Shown here: positions 7,503-16,167 of the stretch, piece after piece
Layout: every line of letters begins with the position of its first letter
Position numbering within the stretch: position 1 is the stretch's first letter
Assembly: GCA_958295855.1 (NCBI GenBank)
Contig: OY282383.1
Location: forward strand, 564,481 to 628,480
Reading direction: 5' to 3'
DNA: 64,000 bases
DNA from: an uncultured Poribacteria bacterium
Lineage (GTDB): Bacteria; Poribacteria; WGA-4E; WGA-3G
The notes under the pieces: model-generated
What the model saw: only the letters and a program-made list of their open reading frames with translations
Told to the model about the DNA's origin: nothing
Databases searched by the model: none
Made by a program: the position numbers and the translations under genes

Positions 7503-8999
7503 TTGGAGAAATTAAACGCAACGCGTGAGCAGCTAGAAAAGAAAACCTTAGCAGAGGCACTCACCCCGCGGCAGATAGTTGAGGAACTGGACAAATATAT
7601 CATCGGGCAGTTTGAAGCGAAACGTTCGGTTGCTATTGCCCTCCGGAACCGTGCGCGGCGGCAAATGCTGGCAGAAGATATGCAGGACGAAGTCGCGCCT
7701 AAGAACATCATCATGATCGGCTCAACAGGCGTAGGCAAAACCGAAATCGCCCGCAGACTTGCCCGGCTTGTTGATGCGCCCTTCATCAAGGTAGAAGCTT
7801 CAAAGTATACCGAAATCGGTTACGTCGGGCGAGATGTTGAATCCATGATTCGCGACTTAACCGAAATCGCTATTAGCCGAGTCAAAGCGGAACAGACCGA
7901 GGCAGTTGAGGAAAAGGCACGGGAATCTACTGAAGAACGGCTGTTGGATGCACTTTTCCCGATGCCACGCTCCCTACAGCAGAGCCTGCGCTTACGAAGT
8001 GAGTCTACAGATGATACCGAAACAGAAGAGGATGACGATGTGCTGCAGCTCCCCTTCGATCTCGGAACCGACGCGGAAACTGAAGAGGAGGAAGCCAAAG
8101 AGAGGGAAAGAGTGCGATACTTCAAAACCCGAGAAAAGTTTAGAACTTGGCTACAAGAAGGCAAACTTGAGGAGAAACCGGTGGAAATCAGTGTCAAACA
8201 CCAGAATATGCCTTTCGTAGAAATCTTTTCGCCGGGGGGAATTGAGGAGATGGACATCAATTTCAAGGATATGTTCGGTAGCATCCTCCCGAATCAAACT
8301 AAGAAACGCCGACTCCCCGTGTCAGAAGCACGAAAAATCTTGATGCAGGAGGAATCCGACAAACTCATTGATATGGATGCTGTCATCAGCGAAGCTATCG
8401 CGCGCGTTGAAAACTCCGGTATCGTCTTTTTGGACGAAATTGACAAAATAGCAGGACGCGAATCTCGACAGGGGCCCGATGTCTCACGCGAAGGCGTGCA
8501 GCGCGATATCCTCCCCATCATTGAGGGAAGTACGGTAGCATCGAAGTATGGCTCGGTGCGGACACATCACATCCTGTTTATCGCCGCAGGCGCGTTTCAT
8601 GTCTCCAGCCCTTCAGATCTCATCCCTGAACTGCAAGGGCGGTTTCCAATTCGGGTTGAACTCAAAAGTCTGAATAAAGCTGACTTTAAATCTATTCTCA
8701 CAGAACCGAAAAACGCTTTAGTCAAGCAGTATACTGCACTGCTCAGCACCGAGGGCATCGAGGCAACTATCACCGAGGACGCAATTGACGAAATCGCTTC
8801 CCTGGCCTTCCAAGTTAATGAATCGGTTGAGGATATCGGCGCACGGCGACTGCATACTATTATGGAAAAACTCTTTGAAAACCTATTTTTTGACGCACCC
8901 GACATCGAGCAGACTGACGTCACCATTGATGCTGACTATGTCAAATCAGAATTGGCAGAAATCGTCAAAGACCAGGATTTGAGCAGATATATTCTCTAA
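7503..8999 (+). CDS. hslU: HslU (ClpY) ATPase subunit of the HslUV protease
   Basis: AAA+ unfoldase that feeds substrates to HslV, 498 residues. Seen: [20 protein letters not shown], Walker [16 protein letters not shown] (from residue 73), the pore motif region [18 protein letters not shown], Walker [15 protein letters not shown], and the C-terminal tail LSRYIL that inserts into HslV. The I-domain includes a long acidic stretch rich in Glu/Asp, which makes the protein longer than the usual 440-470 residues. Start chosen at TTG 7503 because GGGAGG lies 6 bases upstream; the upstream ATG at 7374 would add 43 residues encoded by repeats. It is split from hslV by the IS element. Confidence 0.95.
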   Translation: MEKLNATREQLEKKTLAEALTPRQIVEELDKYIIGQFEAKRSVAIALRNRARRQMLAEDMQDEVAPKNIIMIGSTGVGKTEIARRLARLVDAPFIKVEASKYTEIGYVGRDVESMIRDLTEIAISRVKAEQTEAVEEKARESTEERLLDALFPMPRSLQQSLRLRSESTDDTETEEDDDVLQLPFDLGTDAETEEEEAKERERVRYFKTREKFRTWLQEGKLEEKPVEISVKHQNMPFVEIFSPGGIEEMDINFKDMFGSILPNQTKKRRLPVSEARKILMQEESDKLIDMDAVISEAIARVENSGIVFLDEIDKIAGRESRQGPDVSREGVQRDILPIIEGSTVASKYGSVRTHHILFIAAGAFHVSSPSDLIPELQGRFPIRVELKSLNKADFKSILTEPKNALVKQYTALLSTEGIEATITEDAIDEIASLAFQVNESVEDIGARRLHTIMEKLFENLFFDAPDIEQTDVTIDADYVKSELAEIVKDQDLSRYIL

Positions 9000-9064
9000 A
9001 TAGTTGTCAGTTAAGAGGGCTCCTGGTAACAATCCTCCCTCACTTCTTGTTAGGCAAAAGGGAA

Positions 9065-10318
9065 ATGATAACAGTGCGAAAACTCCAAAGTTTTATGAAA
9101 TTTCATCTGTCTTCTCTAGATGCGCTTGCAAGCTGCGTTCGCATGCTCTTTACATTCATCGCTTATGCCCTGTTCCTACCGAACAGCTTCGCCCAAGACA
9201 GCACACAATGGAGATTGCCTGAAAGCAGCCCTGAACTTGGCACAAAGGCGATACATGCTATAAAATTCTCCCCGGATGGCACCCAACTCGCCGTGGCGAG
9301 CGCACAGCGGACATTGCCGATATATGATACCCGCACCGGGAAACGACACGCACTGTTCAGTGGCCCCCCCATGGAGAATGTTACCGCGCTCGCCTTCTCA
9401 CCAGATAACCAAACAGTTGCCAGCGCAAGTGAAGATCTGACCGTCCGCCTCTGGAACATACGCACCGGTGAACAGAGCACAAACTTCACAGGGCACCTCC
9501 ATCCTGTTGTTGCATTAGCATTCTCACCGGATGGCAAAACCCTCGCTAGCGGGAGTTTCAAGGAGATTCGTTTATGGCACCTGAGCGGCGGACAAGGACA
9601 CCTTGCCGCAGTCCTTCACGGACATCAGGATATGGTTACCACCCTGGCGTTTTCTCCCGATAACCAAACCCTTGCCAGCACAAGCCAGGTGGCTGTTAAA
9701 AATTACGGTACAATCTTGTTATGGCATGTAGAAACAGGTCAACTTCAAAATAGCCTCTCCGCACATACAGATTCAATTCTAGCACTCGCCTTCTCGCCAG
9801 ATAATAAAACTTTGGCCAGCGGGGGATATTGGAGCGCGGAAGCAGAGAGTACACTCCGCTTGTGGAACCCACACACCGGACAATTACTGGCAACCTTTGA
9901 AGACCATACGGCCCCGGTCTTTGCCCTCGCCTTCTCGCCAGATGCCCAAAGTCCTATTGGCACAACGCTTGCCACCGCGGGTTGGGACAATACAATTCGG
10001 TTGTGGGACCTACACACTTCAAGAATTCAAGCCCGCCCAAAAACCCTCCGCTATGGGACAGGCGATGTCGGTGCCTTAGCATTTTTACCAGATAACCAGA
10101 CGCTTGCCAGCGCAAGTCTGGATGGGACAATTTTCGTATGGACACTCACACCTGTCCCCACACAAACGCCGTGGGATGTCAACAACGACGGCATTGTAAA
10201 TATCTTAGATTTAACGTTCCTTGCCTCACGTCTCGGACAGAAAACACCCGACCTGAACGGGGATGGCATCGCAAACATTTTGGATTTGATGCTCGTTGCA
10301 CAACACATCGGAAAATAG
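9065..10318 (+). CDS. Secreted WD40-repeat protein with dockerin-like C-terminus
   Basis: A 417-residue exported protein. After a long N-terminal signal region (hydrophobic core MLFTFIAYALFLPNSFAQ near residues 28-45) come about seven WD40 blades, recognised by repeated LAFSPDN/DGxTLAS and xLW motifs. The tail has two Ca-binding loop repeats, DVNNDGIVNILDLTFLASRL and DLNGDGIANILDLMLVAQHI, the pattern of type I dockerins. A propeller-dockerin protein may dock to a cohesin at the surface, but no cohesin is seen here. The start is uncertain (ATG 9065 or 9095). A damaged relative follows immediately. Confidence 0.8.
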   Translation: MITVRKLQSFMKFHLSSLDALASCVRMLFTFIAYALFLPNSFAQDSTQWRLPESSPELGTKAIHAIKFSPDGTQLAVASAQRTLPIYDTRTGKRHALFSGPPMENVTALAFSPDNQTVASASEDLTVRLWNIRTGEQSTNFTGHLHPVVALAFSPDGKTLASGSFKEIRLWHLSGGQGHLAAVLHGHQDMVTTLAFSPDNQTLASTSQVAVKNYGTILLWHVETGQLQNSLSAHTDSILALAFSPDNKTLASGGYWSAEAESTLRLWNPHTGQLLATFEDHTAPVFALAFSPDAQSPIGTTLATAGWDNTIRLWDLHTSRIQARPKTLRYGTGDVGALAFLPDNQTLASASLDGTIFVWTLTPVPTQTPWDVNNDGIVNILDLTFLASRLGQKTPDLNGDGIANILDLMLVAQHIGK

Positions 10319-10328
10319 GCGGTGTCTT

Positions 10329-10457
10329 ATGAGAAAGACGCAATTTTTCAGAGCGACGCTCATGTGAGTTTCTGTCCTATCTTTGTCAAACGGCTTCACC
10401 CAAGGCGACACACAATGGAACTTACCCTACGGTGCCAGGGCACGCCTCGGGAAATGA
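10329..10457 (+). pseudogene. Stump of a second WD40-family gene
   Basis: Starts MRKTQFFRATLM, then an in-frame TGA, then VSVLSLSNGFTQGDTQWNLP and YGARARLGK before another stop. The DTQWNLP...RLGK segment matches the mature N-termini of the WD40 proteins at 9065 (STQWRLPESSPELG) and 41283-44207 (YTKWHLPKGAKRRLGK). Only the signal peptide and first mature residues remain, so this is a deletion-decayed paralogue. Confidence 0.65.
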
Positions 10458-10480
10458 TGCTATGCAGAAGAATTTAAGGC

Positions 10481-10509
10481 TTGACATAATACCTGCTTTA
10501 TGGTAGAAT
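10481..10509 (+). promoter_or_regulatory. Promoter for sppA
   Basis: TTGACA, 17-base spacer, TAGAAT with TGG before the -10; 41 bases upstream of the sppA start. Confidence 0.75.
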
Positions 10510-10550
10510 GCAGTATCAAGTTGGATACGAAAAAAAAGAAGGATAAATCG

Positions 10551-12392
10551 ATGAAATCATCACACGACTGCTTACAAACACGCTTATGTCGCTGCCTGGC
10601 GCTTGCTGCCAACGGCATGCTGATGTTGTTTATCTTTGTTTCACCGATATTCGCCGAGGAACACACGGTGGAAGAAACAGCACCTCCTGTCAAAAAATAC
10701 GTTGCGTTCACATTGAGCGGTACCTTCACCGATACCAAAACGGTGAGTACCTTTGGTACCTCTTCAACGAAGACGCTCCGCGGGCTCTTTAAGAAACTGG
10801 ACGCTCTCAAAAACGATGATGAAGTAGCCGGTGTTATTTTCAAAATTGGGAATGTCGGCGTAGGGTGGGCAACACTCCAAGAAATCCGAGATAAACTGAG
10901 TGAACTCCGCGATGCAGAAAAAGAGACGATCGGCTATCTTGAAAGCGGGGGCAATGCTGAGTATCTCCTCGCCGCTGCGATGGGCTCTATTGTTCTGATG
11001 CCGACCGGCAGTCTCAATTTAACCGGCTTACGCGCGGAAGTGCTCTTTTACAAAGGGCTTTTGGAAAAGTTGGACATCCAAGCGGATATGCTGGCAATGG
11101 GAAAATACAAATCCGGGGTTGAACCCTATACACGCGACGGTATGTCCGAGGCGTTCCGAGAATCCATGAGTGCCCTGCTGGATGATCTGTATGCCCAACT
11201 GCTGAATCAAATCGCCGAAAGCAGAGAGGGAATCACGCCAGAAACCGCTGCCGAGCTGATAAACCGCGGTCCCTTCACCGCAGAAGAAGCACATGGGGCG
11301 AAACTCGTCGATCGATTGCAATACTACGACGAGCTGCTGGAGGCTATCAAAATGGCTCCAGAGGGAGAGATACAGGTTGTCTCAAGTAGCGAAGGGAAGC
11401 GAAAAGTTCCGAATATGAATAGCTTCGCGGGGCTTATGCAGCTGTTCAGCATGCTGAATCCCCCCCAGCGCGCTCAGCCGGCGGCAGAAATGCAAATCGC
11501 GCTTATCTATGCCAGCGGGCCTATCCTCATGAGTGCTGAGCCCCTTTTAGCCACTATGCCGGTAATTACCCCGAAAGTGTTCAAAAAGGCATTTCAAAAA
11601 GCGCGCACGGACGATTCCGTTCGTGCAGTGGTGCTACGTGTGGATAGCCCTGGCGGCTCTGCGCTCGCTTCTGACCTGATTTGGCGCGAGGTGATGCTCA
11701 CACAACGCGAAAAACCGGTCGTTGTTTCTATGTCCGATGTCGCTGCCTCTGGTGGCTACTATATCGCGATGGCAGCGGGAACAATAATTGCACAACCTGC
11801 CACCCTTACAGGCTCAATCGGGGTTTTCGGTGGAAAACTAAATCTGAAGGGATTCTATAACAAAGTCGGTTTAACAAAAGAGATTATCTCGCATGGGCAA
11901 AACGCCACGCTTTATTCAGATTACGGCAGCTTTACACCCACGGAACGCGAACGCGTCGAAAAGATGATGAAAACCGTTTATCAAGATTTCGTCAGCAAGG
12001 CAGCAGCGGGAAGAAACAAGCCCTTCGCCGACATTGATACGATTGCACAGGGGCGAGTCTGGAGCGGAAAACAAGCAAAAGAACTCGGCCTCGTTGATGA
12101 ACTCGGAGGGCTTGATACCGCCTTGTCTATCGCCAAGCAACAGGCAGGCTTCTCTGATGAAGATAAATTCAACGTCATCGTGCTGCCAAAGCAGAAAACC
12201 TTTTTTGAACAATTCCTAGAGAGCATGGTTGAAGACATGGAAACTTCAATGCCAATTCAAGGGAGGGGTGCTCTCCGAATCGCGACGTTACCCATGCTGG
12301 ACCTGCGGTGGAATCAGATTATCACATGGCTGAGCCTATTTGAAAAGGAGCAGGTTGTCACATTTTTGCCTTTTGATATTTTAATTCGGTGA
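10551..12392 (+). CDS. sppA: Signal peptide peptidase SppA, long (67K) type
   Basis: A membrane-associated Ser/Lys protease that degrades cleaved signal peptides; 613 residues with the duplicated Clp/crotonase-fold domains of the long form. An N-terminal hydrophobic segment (residues about 15-37) anchors or exports it. Catalytic Lys is in MGKYKSGVEPYTRDGMSE and the nucleophile Ser in SDVAASGGYYIAMAAG, with VDSPGGSALAS and LTGSIGVFGG nearby. AAGAAGGA precedes the ATG by 7 bases, and a strong promoter lies just upstream. Transcribed alone or with the following dioxygenase. Confidence 0.92.
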   Translation: MKSSHDCLQTRLCRCLALAANGMLMLFIFVSPIFAEEHTVEETAPPVKKYVAFTLSGTFTDTKTVSTFGTSSTKTLRGLFKKLDALKNDDEVAGVIFKIGNVGVGWATLQEIRDKLSELRDAEKETIGYLESGGNAEYLLAAAMGSIVLMPTGSLNLTGLRAEVLFYKGLLEKLDIQADMLAMGKYKSGVEPYTRDGMSEAFRESMSALLDDLYAQLLNQIAESREGITPETAAELINRGPFTAEEAHGAKLVDRLQYYDELLEAIKMAPEGEIQVVSSSEGKRKVPNMNSFAGLMQLFSMLNPPQRAQPAAEMQIALIYASGPILMSAEPLLATMPVITPKVFKKAFQKARTDDSVRAVVLRVDSPGGSALASDLIWREVMLTQREKPVVVSMSDVAASGGYYIAMAAGTIIAQPATLTGSIGVFGGKLNLKGFYNKVGLTKEIISHGQNATLYSDYGSFTPTERERVEKMMKTVYQDFVSKAAAGRNKPFADIDTIAQGRVWSGKQAKELGLVDELGGLDTALSIAKQQAGFSDEDKFNVIVLPKQKTFFEQFLESMVEDMETSMPIQGRGALRIATLPMLDLRWNQIITWLSLFEKEQVVTFLPFDILIR

Positions 12393-12492
12393 TTTTTTGT
12401 TCCTTGCGGCGTGCGACAGGTTGTAATGTTGCAATATCCGCTGGGCTTTTCCATTTTTATAATTTCGCTCAGAAGAGACATCTGATGGGGTC

Positions 12493-12521
12493 AGTTGCAG
12501 CACAACCCTCTTTTGAGATTT
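12493..12521 (+). repeat. Dispersed TTGCAGCACAAACC repeat, copy 2
   Basis: Variant TTGCAGCACAACCCTC followed by TTTTGAGATTTACC, in the leader of the dioxygenase gene. Confidence 0.45.
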
Positions 12522-12580
12522 ACCGGGTGTTTGGTGTCCTATCTTGCGTCCTGATTTCTCTGCAAAGGAAATTAAAAAAT

Positions 12581-13387
12581 ATGAAATCCAAGAATGACTT
12601 TCACGTTGACTTAACTGACGAACAAATCGCCTTTTTTCAAGAGAACGGGTACTTAAGCATTCCATGCATCACAACAGATGAAGAGGTAGAATGGCTCAAG
12701 GGCATTTACGATAAACTCTTCACGGAACGCATTGGAGAGGCACAAGGCCGCTACTTCGATTTGGCAGGGCCCCGCGCTCATACCGCTCGTGAAACCTTGC
12801 CGCAAGTGCTCGGCCCAGAGGCACAATTTCCAGAACTTCGAGAATCTATCTACTTCCAAAATGCGCGGCGGCTTGCTGCGAAGTTGCTCAGTGTAGCAAC
12901 CGAGAAGCTCAGCGGTGGCGGGCACATGATTCTAAAGCCTGCCCACTACGGCAATGAAACCCCGTGGCATCAAGACGAGGCGTACTGGAACCCCGAAGTC
13001 CAGCCGCATAGCTTGAGTGTGTGGCTTCCGCTTGACAAAGCGACACTTGAGAGTGGGTGCCTCCAATTTATCCCGACATCCCACAAGGGCCCGGTGCGTT
13101 GGCATCGCCATATCAACGACGATGCGCTCGTCCACGGGTTAGTGACAGACGATGTTGACACATCGCAGGCAGTCGCCTGCCCGATTCCGGTAGGGGGTGC
13201 GACGTTCCATCACTGTCGCACCTTGCACTATTCTGCCCCGAATAGCACCGCGCAGCCGCGCAGAGCCTATATCCTTGTCTTCGGGGGGCCGCCCAAAAAA
13301 TTGGAGAAACCGGCCCACCGTCCATGGCAAACGGAGGAGCAGGATGCACTCGCCAAACTTAAATCCTTAGTCGCAGAGAGAACATAA
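12581..13387 (+). CDS. Phytanoyl-CoA dioxygenase (PhyH) family protein
   Basis: An Fe(II)/2-oxoglutarate-dependent oxygenase of the PhyH family, 268 residues; substrate unknown. The N-terminus FHVDLTDEQIAFFQENGYLS is typical. The iron site is the HxD of TPWHQDEAYW with the distal His in FHHCRTLHYSAPN, followed by an Arg suited to bind 2-oxoglutarate. Start chosen at ATG 12581, with AAGGAA about 10 bases upstream; the open frame continues into non-homologous leader. Its leader shares the phrase TCTGCAAAGGAA(A/G)TTAAAA with the next gene, which may reflect a shared regulatory or duplicated segment. Confidence 0.88.
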   Translation: MKSKNDFHVDLTDEQIAFFQENGYLSIPCITTDEEVEWLKGIYDKLFTERIGEAQGRYFDLAGPRAHTARETLPQVLGPEAQFPELRESIYFQNARRLAAKLLSVATEKLSGGGHMILKPAHYGNETPWHQDEAYWNPEVQPHSLSVWLPLDKATLESGCLQFIPTSHKGPVRWHRHINDDALVHGLVTDDVDTSQAVACPIPVGGATFHHCRTLHYSAPNSTAQPRRAYILVFGGPPKKLEKPAHRPWQTEEQDALAKLKSLVAERT

Positions 13388-13488
13388 GTGGACACGCGCT
13401 TGTAGGAATCAACGCTGAGGGTTTCAAACCGGGCATTTGCTTCGGAAGTCTCTGACGAGTTTTCGTCTTCCCTTGCGGAGAAATAACG

Positions 13489-13517
13489 GTAAATCTTGTC
13501 AGAGGTTTGTGCTGCAA
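13489..13517 (-). repeat. Dispersed TTGCAGCACAAACC repeat, copy 3 (inverted)
   Basis: Reverse complement of copy 1: TAAATCTTGTCAGAGGTT followed by TGTGCTGCAA. It forms a partial inverted repeat with CTCTGACGAG near 13450. It lies in the leader of the next gene. Confidence 0.5.
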
Positions 13518-13589
13518 TGTGTTGTTTTTTCTGGGTTCAGCCGAACATACGTTCAACTTGCTTCATTCTCTGCAAAGGAAGTTAAAAAT

Positions 13590-14609
13590 ATGAATGTCAT
13601 CTGTACCGGCATCAGTTGTTCAGGGCGCAGGGAGTTGATGGCAGATTTTGAGGCACTCTGCGTCCAAAAGGGACTAGACATCGGTTTCTTTAATGTCGGT
13701 GATTTTATGCATCGCGCCGCGGCGGAATCTGGTGTTCATTTCACAGAAAAGGTCCTTGATTCGGACCCCGCGGTTCTATCCTTAGCGCGACGCAACGCTT
13801 TCTATGAAATCGCGCAACGCGCCAAAACTTATGAACATGCTGTCATAGGGTTACATGCCTGCTTTCGATGGCGTAGGAGCCTGATCGAAGGATTTTCTTT
13901 CAAGGACATTGACATTCTCCCACCGCATCTTTTTATCAACGTAGTTGACAATATCACTGACATATCCGACCGGATGGGAGAAACGGCACAATGGGCAGGA
14001 ATGGGAAAAGCAACACTTAATGTTTGGTTGGACGAGGAAGAGTTCCTGACGAGGCAACTAGCAAATCTTATAGAAAAGCCACATTATACCGTTGCAAGAC
14101 GACATGAACTTGAGAATTTTTATGAATTGCTCTTTTCCCCCAAACCGAAATTTTACCTCAGCTATCCCATTACGCTCCTAAAAGAGACTCCGGAGGAAAT
14201 TCAGAAAATTCGCGATCTTGGTGAAAAGCTCAGGCATTCTTTTATTATCTTTGATCCGCTCACAATTAAGGATATGGCCCTCGTTGTCTCCGGGGAGGAT
14301 GGGAGTGTGCCATCCACTATGAGTGAGATGGATACGCACGTCATCGAGCAGATTAAAACGCGAACTATTTCGCGGGATTACCAATTTATCCACCAAAGCG
14401 ATTTTGTCGTTGTCATCTACCCTACGGACAAACTGTCGCCCGGCGTTCTCAGTGAAATGAATTACGCGTCCCGCTATAACAAACCGGTGTATGCGTTTTA
14501 CACTGGCACGCGGAGTATTTTCTTTGAGAACTTGTGCGAACGGATTTTTGGTACCTTTGCGGAACTCGCAGACTTCCTGCATACAACGTATAAAACGCAT
14601 CCAGATTAA
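13590..14609 (+). CDS. Two-domain protein: kinase-like N-terminus, 2-deoxyribosyltransferase-like C-terminus
   Basis: A 339-residue cytoplasmic protein. The N-terminus, MNVICTGISCSGRRELMADF, resembles adenylate-kinase-like P-loop proteins, but the loop has Arg where the Lys of GK(S/T) is expected, so NTP hydrolysis is doubtful. The C-terminal part, from FYLSYPITLLKETPEEIQK to DFVVVIYPTDKLSPGVLSEM and YNKPVYAFYTGT, resembles nucleoside 2-deoxyribosyltransferase or related Rossmann nucleotide-processing domains. The combination suggests nucleotide metabolism or signalling. Start at ATG 13590 with AAGGAA upstream. No operon partner is obvious; the Rpn array follows. Confidence 0.55.
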   Translation: MNVICTGISCSGRRELMADFEALCVQKGLDIGFFNVGDFMHRAAAESGVHFTEKVLDSDPAVLSLARRNAFYEIAQRAKTYEHAVIGLHACFRWRRSLIEGFSFKDIDILPPHLFINVVDNITDISDRMGETAQWAGMGKATLNVWLDEEEFLTRQLANLIEKPHYTVARRHELENFYELLFSPKPKFYLSYPITLLKETPEEIQKIRDLGEKLRHSFIIFDPLTIKDMALVVSGEDGSVPSTMSEMDTHVIEQIKTRTISRDYQFIHQSDFVVVIYPTDKLSPGVLSEMNYASRYNKPVYAFYTGTRSIFFENLCERIFGTFAELADFLHTTYKTHPD

Positions 14610-14636
14610 ATACCCCTATTATCTCGAAGACTAAGC

Positions 14637-14666
14637 TTGACATTCTGCGCCAAACAAAGGTATAAT
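14637..14666 (+). promoter_or_regulatory. Promoter of the first Rpn gene, predicting a leaderless mRNA
   Basis: TTGACA, 18-base spacer, TATAAT, with the -10 ending only six bases before the ATG. Transcription would begin at or next to the start codon. The same arrangement is found before the second copy. Confidence 0.75.
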
Positions 14667-14672
14667 ATTAAG

Positions 14673-15572
14673 ATGCCATACTACGATGAAATTGTGAAGC
14701 ACCTGATGGATCGGTTTCCCGATGCGTTTGCGGCGTTAGCCCTCAATTCGCCAGACGTAGAAGTTGTGGAAAGACTCAGCACGGAACAACCGACGATTAA
14801 GATGCATCATAGCGATATGACGTTTAAGGTACACCTCCCCGATGAGGAGGCAATTCTCCATATAGAGGCACAAACAGACGATAGCAGAGACAAACCGATG
14901 CCGCTGCGGATGTTAGCGTATGCGAGTTTCCTGGGCCTCCAGCATGAGATGCCGGTGTATTCCACGGTGTTGTATTTCCGCCCCACTGCGGGGCGTGCCG
15001 ACCCGGGGTACTACGCGTATGGCGACGAGCAGCGTGGTGGTTTGTGGTTCAAGTATACCGTGATTAGGTTGTATGAGTTAGCGGGTGAATCATTTTTGGA
15101 TGCGTCTTCTGTTGGGTTGCTGCCTTTCACACCGTTGATGAAACCGCCTGCGGGTATGAATGCTGATGCGTGGATTCAGAGATGTATTGAGACGACGCGC
15201 GCAGCAGCTGTAGACAAACAGACGCGGGCGACATTGTTATTTGCGCTATCGCTTTTCGGGAGTTTAGCGCATCATCGCGAACTTTTTCAATCTCGAATCT
15301 CGGAGGAAATCATGCAAGAGTCTCCCTTTTACGAACTTGTGATGCAACGTGGTATCGAGCGGGGTATTGAGCGTGGTATTGAACGCGGGGCACGCGAGAC
15401 TACCATTGAAAACACGCTTGCTATTCTCACCGCGCGCTTCCCGCACGCAGATGTCAACGCCCTAAAACCAGCACTTGAAGCTATTGCGGATCTGAACCGC
15501 CTCAAGGAGTTGACTCTGACAGCTTCGTTGACACCCAGCTTTCGGGCATTCCAACACGGGCTAGAGCCATAG
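14673..15572 (+). CDS. Rpn-family nuclease, full-length copy 1 (RpnL-like)
   Basis: A 299-residue member of the Rpn (recombination-promoting nuclease/putative transposase) family, PD-(D/E)XK fold. The N-terminus is MPYYDEIVKHLMDRFPDAFA; the catalytic-site region is around HHSDMTFKVHLPDEEAILHI with the E-x-Q of HIEAQTDDSRD. The C-terminal part has three GIER repeats, then TIENTLAILTARFPHADVNA and the conserved end FRAFQHGLEP. Rpn proteins cut DNA and are known as toxic, antiphage-type proteins. A strong ribosome site with ATG lies inside the gene at 15312, predicted to give a separate C-terminal protein. The first 213 codons match copy 2 without a difference that I saw. Confidence 0.82.
   Translation: MPYYDEIVKHLMDRFPDAFAALALNSPDVEVVERLSTEQPTIKMHHSDMTFKVHLPDEEAILHIEAQTDDSRDKPMPLRMLAYASFLGLQHEMPVYSTVLYFRPTAGRADPGYYAYGDEQRGGLWFKYTVIRLYELAGESFLDASSVGLLPFTPLMKPPAGMNADAWIQRCIETTRAAAVDKQTRATLLFALSLFGSLAHHRELFQSRISEEIMQESPFYELVMQRGIERGIERGIERGARETTIENTLAILTARFPHADVNALKPALEAIADLNRLKELTLTASLTPSFRAFQHGLEP
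15312..15572 (+). CDS. Internal C-terminal product of Rpn copy 1 (RpnS-like)
   Basis: Inside the full-length gene, CTCGGAGGAAATC precedes an in-frame ATG starting MQESPFYELVMQRGIERG. Translation here would give an 86-residue C-terminal protein with three GIER repeats. In the E. coli Rpn family such internal starts make a small protein that inhibits the full-length nuclease. The inference is strengthened because the identical ribosome site and start head each of the three free-standing copies downstream. Confidence 0.6.
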   Translation: MQESPFYELVMQRGIERGIERGIERGARETTIENTLAILTARFPHADVNALKPALEAIADLNRLKELTLTASLTPSFRAFQHGLEP

Positions 15573-15616
15573 GACACAACTCGCTCGTTTTTTCTAAGTC
15601 TTTCGGGAGTTTAGCG

Positions 15617-15622
15617 TATAAT
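15617..15622 (+). promoter_or_regulatory. -10 box unique to the stand-alone short copies (copy 1)
   Basis: TATAAT, where the full-length genes read CATCAT at the equivalent site (AGCGCATCATCGC). The same change is present before all three short copies (17088-17093 and 17435-17440). The -35 region (CTAAGT at 17-base spacing) is weak. Confidence 0.45.
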
Positions 15623-15658
15623 CGCGAACTTTTTCAATCTCGAATCTCGGAGGAAATC

Positions 15659-15895
15659 ATGCAAGAGTCTCCCTTTTACGAACTTGTGATGCAACGTGGT
15701 ATTGAACGCGGTGCACGAGAGACTGCCATTGAAAACACGCTTGCTGTGCTCACCGCGCGCTTCCCGCACGCGAATGTCAACGCCCTAAAACCAACCCTTG
15801 AAGCTATTGCGCATCTGAACCGACTCAAGGAGTTGAATCTGATGGCTTCGTTGGCACCCAGCTTTCGGGCATTCCAACATGGGCTAGAGCCATAG
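15659..15895 (+). CDS. Stand-alone Rpn C-terminal protein S1
   Basis: A 78-residue free copy of the Rpn C-terminal domain: MQESPFYELVMQRGIERGAR to FRAFQHGLEP, with one GIER unit. It has its own GGAGGA ribosome site and a TATAAT box 37 bases before the ATG. It differs from the C-terminus of copy 1 by several substitutions (ANVNALKPT, AHLNRLKELN) but no stops, so it is probably a maintained gene. Proposed role: inhibitor supplied in trans to the full-length nuclease. It starts exactly 347 bases after the internal start of copy 1, as expected of a tandem duplication. Confidence 0.6.
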   Translation: MQESPFYELVMQRGIERGARETAIENTLAVLTARFPHANVNALKPTLEAIAHLNRLKELNLMASLAPSFRAFQHGLEP

Positions 15896-16131
15896 GGCAC
15901 AACTCGCTAGACACATCAAACACAAGACTCCTCGGATACCCCAACAACGCAGTGAAACCCTATTCATACGCACATACCCCCAAACCCAAGGCAGAGAAGT
16001 GTTGGGTTTCACTCGGTACTACTTGTGCAGGGGACGTGGTATGGAAAAGCGTCAGCCCTCTTGGATTTGATACCGTCGCGCTTCTCCTCGTTCAACCCAA
16101 CCTGCAATGCTAAATGTCTCTAAAGAAAAGC
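15896..16131. other. Gap between the two halves of the Rpn array
   Basis: No convincing gene. It contains GTGAAACCC and an inverted GGGTTTCAC about 60 bases apart, which could form a long stem, and pyrimidine-rich sequence before the second promoter. Confidence 0.4.
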
Positions 16132-16161
16132 TTGACATTCTGCGCCAAACAAAGGTATAAT
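16132..16161 (+). promoter_or_regulatory. Promoter of the second Rpn gene
   Basis: TTGACA, 18-base spacer, TATAAT, identical to the first copy except for one base between the -10 and the ATG. Again predicts a leaderless transcript. Confidence 0.75.
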
Positions 16162-16167
16162 ATTGAG

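Noticed and set aside
10329..10457. Selenocysteine or recoded TGA in the WD40 stump
   Set aside because: A second stop follows 30 codons later and the rest of the gene is absent; this is decay.
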